Made by a program: the position numbers and the translations under genes. Shown piece after piece: positions 61,797-64,000 of a DNA stretch of 64,000 nucleotides. The notes under the pieces were generated by a model. That model was not told where the DNA came from, did no database searches, and was given only the letters and a program-made list of their open reading frames with translations. This DNA is from Kluyvera sp046569695. GTDB taxonomy: Bacteria > Pseudomonadota > Gammaproteobacteria > Enterobacterales > Enterobacteriaceae. Every line of letters begins with the position of its first letter. Position 1 is the first letter of the stretch. The stretch covers positions 124,001-188,000 of the forward strand of contig NZ_JBKHUI010000003.1 of NCBI RefSeq assembly GCF_046569695.1, written 5' to 3'.

Positions 61797-62684
61797 ATGA
61801 TCGTCAGGCCGGAGCAAACCTGGCTGCGGAAATTATTCTCATGGCGCGGTTCCATCATGAGAAAAATCTCTCCTCAGCTCTGTTTCTTTATCATGCTGAA
61901 TATCGTCTATCTGTATGTGCTGCCGCTCTTAAATCTGCACGGCATCATCGCCAAGGAGAGTTCGTTTTACTTTATCGGTATCTCGATTTCGATATCGGTG
62001 TTTATCGGCTTTCGCAACAACACGGCCTGGCTGCGCTACTGGGAAGCGCGCAAACTGTGGGGCGATCTGCTTATCGTGAGCCGGTCGCTGATGCGCGAGG
62101 TCATCAATACCACCAAGGCGAGCCCAGAAGAAAAAATGGTGGTGCTGGACCTGATTGTTACCTATTGCGCAACGTTAAAAGCCAAGCTGCGTCATGGGCC
62201 GGTGCCGGTTTCGCGCGCGCTGGACTATCAGCATCTCACTACCCCTTGTAACGCCCTGCTGCAAAATATCGGGCAGTGGCTTTACCAGCATCGTCCAAAT
62301 GAGTTTGTGTACCGCAACTTTAACCACTATCTGAATCAGATGAGTACCATTCAGGGAGGCTGCGAGCGCATCAGCAACACGCCGATTCCCTATGCCTACT
62401 CGCTGCTGCTGCACCGGACGGTGGGGATTTTTTGCGCCGTATATCCGCTGCTGCTGATTCATGATTTTGGCTTTATGACCCTGCTGTTTTCTATCTTCAC
62501 CACCTACGCGCTGCTGGCACTTGACGCTATCGCGACCGAACTGGAAGACCCATTCGGTACCGAGGATAACGACCTGCCGCTGAACGCGATTTGTAATGCG
62601 ATTGAGATAGACCTGCGGGAGATGATGAAGGACAGCCTGATACCAACAAAACTGTTGCCGGACGCGAACTACCGGCTGCTTTGA
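61797..62684 (+). CDS. Bestrophin-family membrane protein (YneE-like)
   Basis: 295 residues. Similar in length and layout to E. coli YneE (MIVRP...W, SRSLMREV, GCERI-TPIPYAY, ELEDPFGTE-NDLPLNAICNAIEIDL). Membrane helices near residues 25-75 and 195-245. Bestrophins form pentameric anion or, for bacterial homologues, cation channels; the Asp-rich C-terminal segment corresponds to the family's regulatory region. Directly follows the unknown 139-residue gene. Confidence 0.87.
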   Translation: MIVRPEQTWLRKLFSWRGSIMRKISPQLCFFIMLNIVYLYVLPLLNLHGIIAKESSFYFIGISISISVFIGFRNNTAWLRYWEARKLWGDLLIVSRSLMREVINTTKASPEEKMVVLDLIVTYCATLKAKLRHGPVPVSRALDYQHLTTPCNALLQNIGQWLYQHRPNEFVYRNFNHYLNQMSTIQGGCERISNTPIPYAYSLLLHRTVGIFCAVYPLLLIHDFGFMTLLFSIFTTYALLALDAIATELEDPFGTEDNDLPLNAICNAIEIDLREMMKDSLIPTKLLPDANYRLL

Positions 62685-62692
62685 GGTTCGTT

Positions 62693-62717
62693 CCCCTCTC
62701 CCCACGAGGGAGAGGGG
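62693..62717. terminator. Hairpin between bestrophin gene and HEPN gene
   Basis: CCCCTCTCCC (62693-62702) pairs with GGGAGAGGGG (62708-62717). No T-run on either side, but it lies between convergent genes. It resembles a single arm of the repeat family at 5827, 11685 and 48412. Confidence 0.6.
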
Positions 62718-62735
62718 ACGATAGGACGCAAAACG

Positions 62736-64000
62736 CTAGCGAATCACATCGTAGACCGATTTCTGAATAGCCAGCCATTTTTTACTTTCAGCATCGCCCG
62801 TCGTTTTAGTGCGCTGCTGAGCGTTATCCACCGCCAGACGCTGGCGCGCCACCACGGCGGGAGTGGTACAAAACGTCTGTAGATAAGATTTTCGTATCGC
62901 GCTGAGCTGAGCGCCGCGCGACATTTCAAGCGTGAGCGTATTGATAAACCGTCGGCAGGGTTTTAGCTCATCCATTTGCAGGTGGTAGCGCAGCAGCAGG
63001 TTTAGCACCTCTTCGTGCCGGGCCGCCATCGCCGAGTCCGTCCAGGCGAGCTGCCAGGTCATTCCGCCGCGTAAAAACAGCGTCGTCACCTCAAGATCAT
63101 TACGATCGATAGCCGCCCGCAGCGCATTGCGATCCCACAAGATCCCACGTCGGGCCAGCAGATCGCGAGGAGAGGCTGCGGGAGTACTCTCCGCTTCCAC
63201 CACGGAAAGCGGCAGTGACGGCTCGACGTACGGCCGCCGCGTCGGCTCGGAAGTCAGCAGGCTGATACCGCCAAGCGCCATCCCCAGCACCGTCACAGCA
63301 ACCGCTCCCCACAGGACGGCTGCGGCAATTCGCTCACGTGTATCAGAGCGTTCACGCGCCTTATGAGAAAGCCGTTCAATGTTGTCAGCAATGGGCTTTC
63401 CATCAACGCCCCAGGCATGCGCATACTCCTGTGCAAGCGTCCAGTAACGCTGAATTTCACTGCCATCTGCTGCCATCAGGCTAGCGGGATTTACGCGCGT
63501 ACGCCCTTGCTCATAGGCGTGCTGTACCGGCGTGGTGATCTGTTCGGTATAGAGATCTAACAACTGGCACTCAACCTCCGTCAGCGGATGATGCGCCAGC
63601 ACCTTATTACGCATCCGGCGAACGTCTTCGAGAAAGGTATGCAGCGTCAGGCGTTGTTCGGCAAGGAAGGTCAGCAATGCGGCATGGTTAAAAAGCGAAG
63701 AGTAGTAACGAGAGAATGCCTTTTTATCGACAATCAACAGCGCCAGTTCGCTAAACGTCATGCCATCAAGCACGTTTTCCGTCGGGCTTCGCGAACGCCA
63801 GCGCATCACCTCGTGAGCACCAAACTGAACGCTAAGATACTGATGAAGATGCGGAATATCCGGCCAGACCTGCATCACCAGCCCGCGTAGCGTAAGATGG
63901 ATCGTGCGAATTTGTCGCTCAGCCTGCTCTTGCAGTTGTTCTGCATCGCTGGCGTAGCCGGTAGTAAACATCAGCAGCGACTGCTGCTGCTTTATTTGCT
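62736..64000 (-). CDS. Large HEPN-domain protein with membrane helix and ankyrin-like tail (partial at 5' end)
   Basis: At least 421 residues. An ATG at 63971 opens a 411-residue frame but it has no ribosome site, and the frame stays open to the window edge (QIKQQQSLL), so the true start is probably outside. An N-terminal helical region carries the HEPN-type R-x4-6-H motif (RRMRNKVLAHH, around residue 120). A membrane helix lies around residues 215-240 (AAVLWGAVAVTVLGMALGGI), then a linker and a segment reminiscent of ankyrin repeats (RAAIDRNDLEVTTLFLRGG). Resembles proteins labelled STY4199-type HEPN in enteric genomes. Function unknown; HEPN proteins are often RNases. Confidence 0.7.
   Translation of the reverse strand, partial: QIKQQQSLLMFTTGYASDAEQLQEQAERQIRTIHLTLRGLVMQVWPDIPHLHQYLSVQFGAHEVMRWRSRSPTENVLDGMTFSELALLIVDKKAFSRYYSSLFNHAALLTFLAEQRLTLHTFLEDVRRMRNKVLAHHPLTEVECQLLDLYTEQITTPVQHAYEQGRTRVNPASLMAADGSEIQRYWTLAQEYAHAWGVDGKPIADNIERLSHKARERSDTRERIAAAVLWGAVAVTVLGMALGGISLLTSEPTRRPYVEPSLPLSVVEAESTPAASPRDLLARRGILWDRNALRAAIDRNDLEVTTLFLRGGMTWQLAWTDSAMAARHEEVLNLLLRYHLQMDELKPCRRFINTLTLEMSRGAQLSAIRKSYLQTFCTTPAVVARQRLAVDNAQQRTKTTGDAESKKWLAIQKSVYDVIR

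Noticed and set aside
56993..62684. Genomic island or prophage
   Set aside because: No integrase, attachment repeats, tRNA or phage genes; gene content varies but base composition does not clearly shift outside the regulatory gaps.

Overview
The window reads as a stretch of chromosome from an Enterobacteriaceae bacterium. Its gene order from gntU to gor largely follows the yhh/yhi region of Escherichia coli and Salmonella, with protein lengths and signature motifs matching the well-known family members, a G+C content that looks to be in the mid-50s per cent, and abundant REP/BIME palindromes between genes. It is probably not E. coli or Salmonella themselves: a complete arnBCADTEF lipid A modification operon and a phenolic acid decarboxylase sit between yhhS and yhiN, and a bactofilin gene lies beside the RyhB small RNA. 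I cannot name the genus; an Enterobacter/Klebsiella/Kluyvera/Citrobacter-type relative is an inference. I see no prophage, insertion sequence, integrase, CRISPR array, tRNA or rRNA.

Layout. 1-2.3 kb: gluconate uptake and its repressor (gntU partial, gntK, gntR, with GntR operators and a CRP site). 2.35-5.8 kb: yhhW (pirin), yhhX, a bactofilin gene, the Fur-controlled small RNA RyhB, and yhhY. 5.9-13.3 kb: ggt, yhhA and the phosphate-starvation ugpBAECQ glycerol-3-phosphate operon with PhoB-type repeats. 13.4-20.4 kb: the livKHMGF and livJ branched-chain amino acid system with panM between livK and livJ. 20.7-25.2 kb: rpoH (sigma-E promoter and DnaA boxes) and the ftsYEX operon. 25.3-32.8 kb: rsmD, yhhL, yhhM, yhhN, zntA (ZntR operator), tusA, yhhQ (preQ1-type riboswitch), dcrB, yhhS. 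33-40.4 kb: arnBCADTEF with a PmrA-type box. 40.8-49.3 kb: padC with a divergent LysR regulator, yhiN, pitA, uspB, uspA, an Rrf2 regulator divergent from a type II NADH dehydrogenase-like flavoprotein, and rsmJ. 49.3-56.9 kb: prlC, a LysE-family exporter with its LysR regulator, a class A acid phosphatase, rlmJ and gor.

From 57 kb to the end the content is more accessory: a MipA/OmpV outer membrane protein (YiaT-like) divergent from a LysR gene, a Fur-box-preceded YncE-like beta-propeller, another LysR gene followed by an unknown 139-residue protein and a bestrophin-type channel in a tight pair, and a large HEPN-membrane-ankyrin-like protein cut by the window edge.

Functionally the region holds several stress circuits: iron (RyhB, YncE-like), zinc (ZntA), phosphate (Ugp, PitA, acid phosphatase), heat and envelope stress (RpoH, PrlC), cationic peptide resistance (Arn) and redox (Gor, NDH-like). 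The least understood items are the terminal HEPN protein, the unknown/bestrophin pair, the bactofilin-RyhB antisense overlap, the Rrf2/NDH pair, and a possible short transcript downstream of rpoH.
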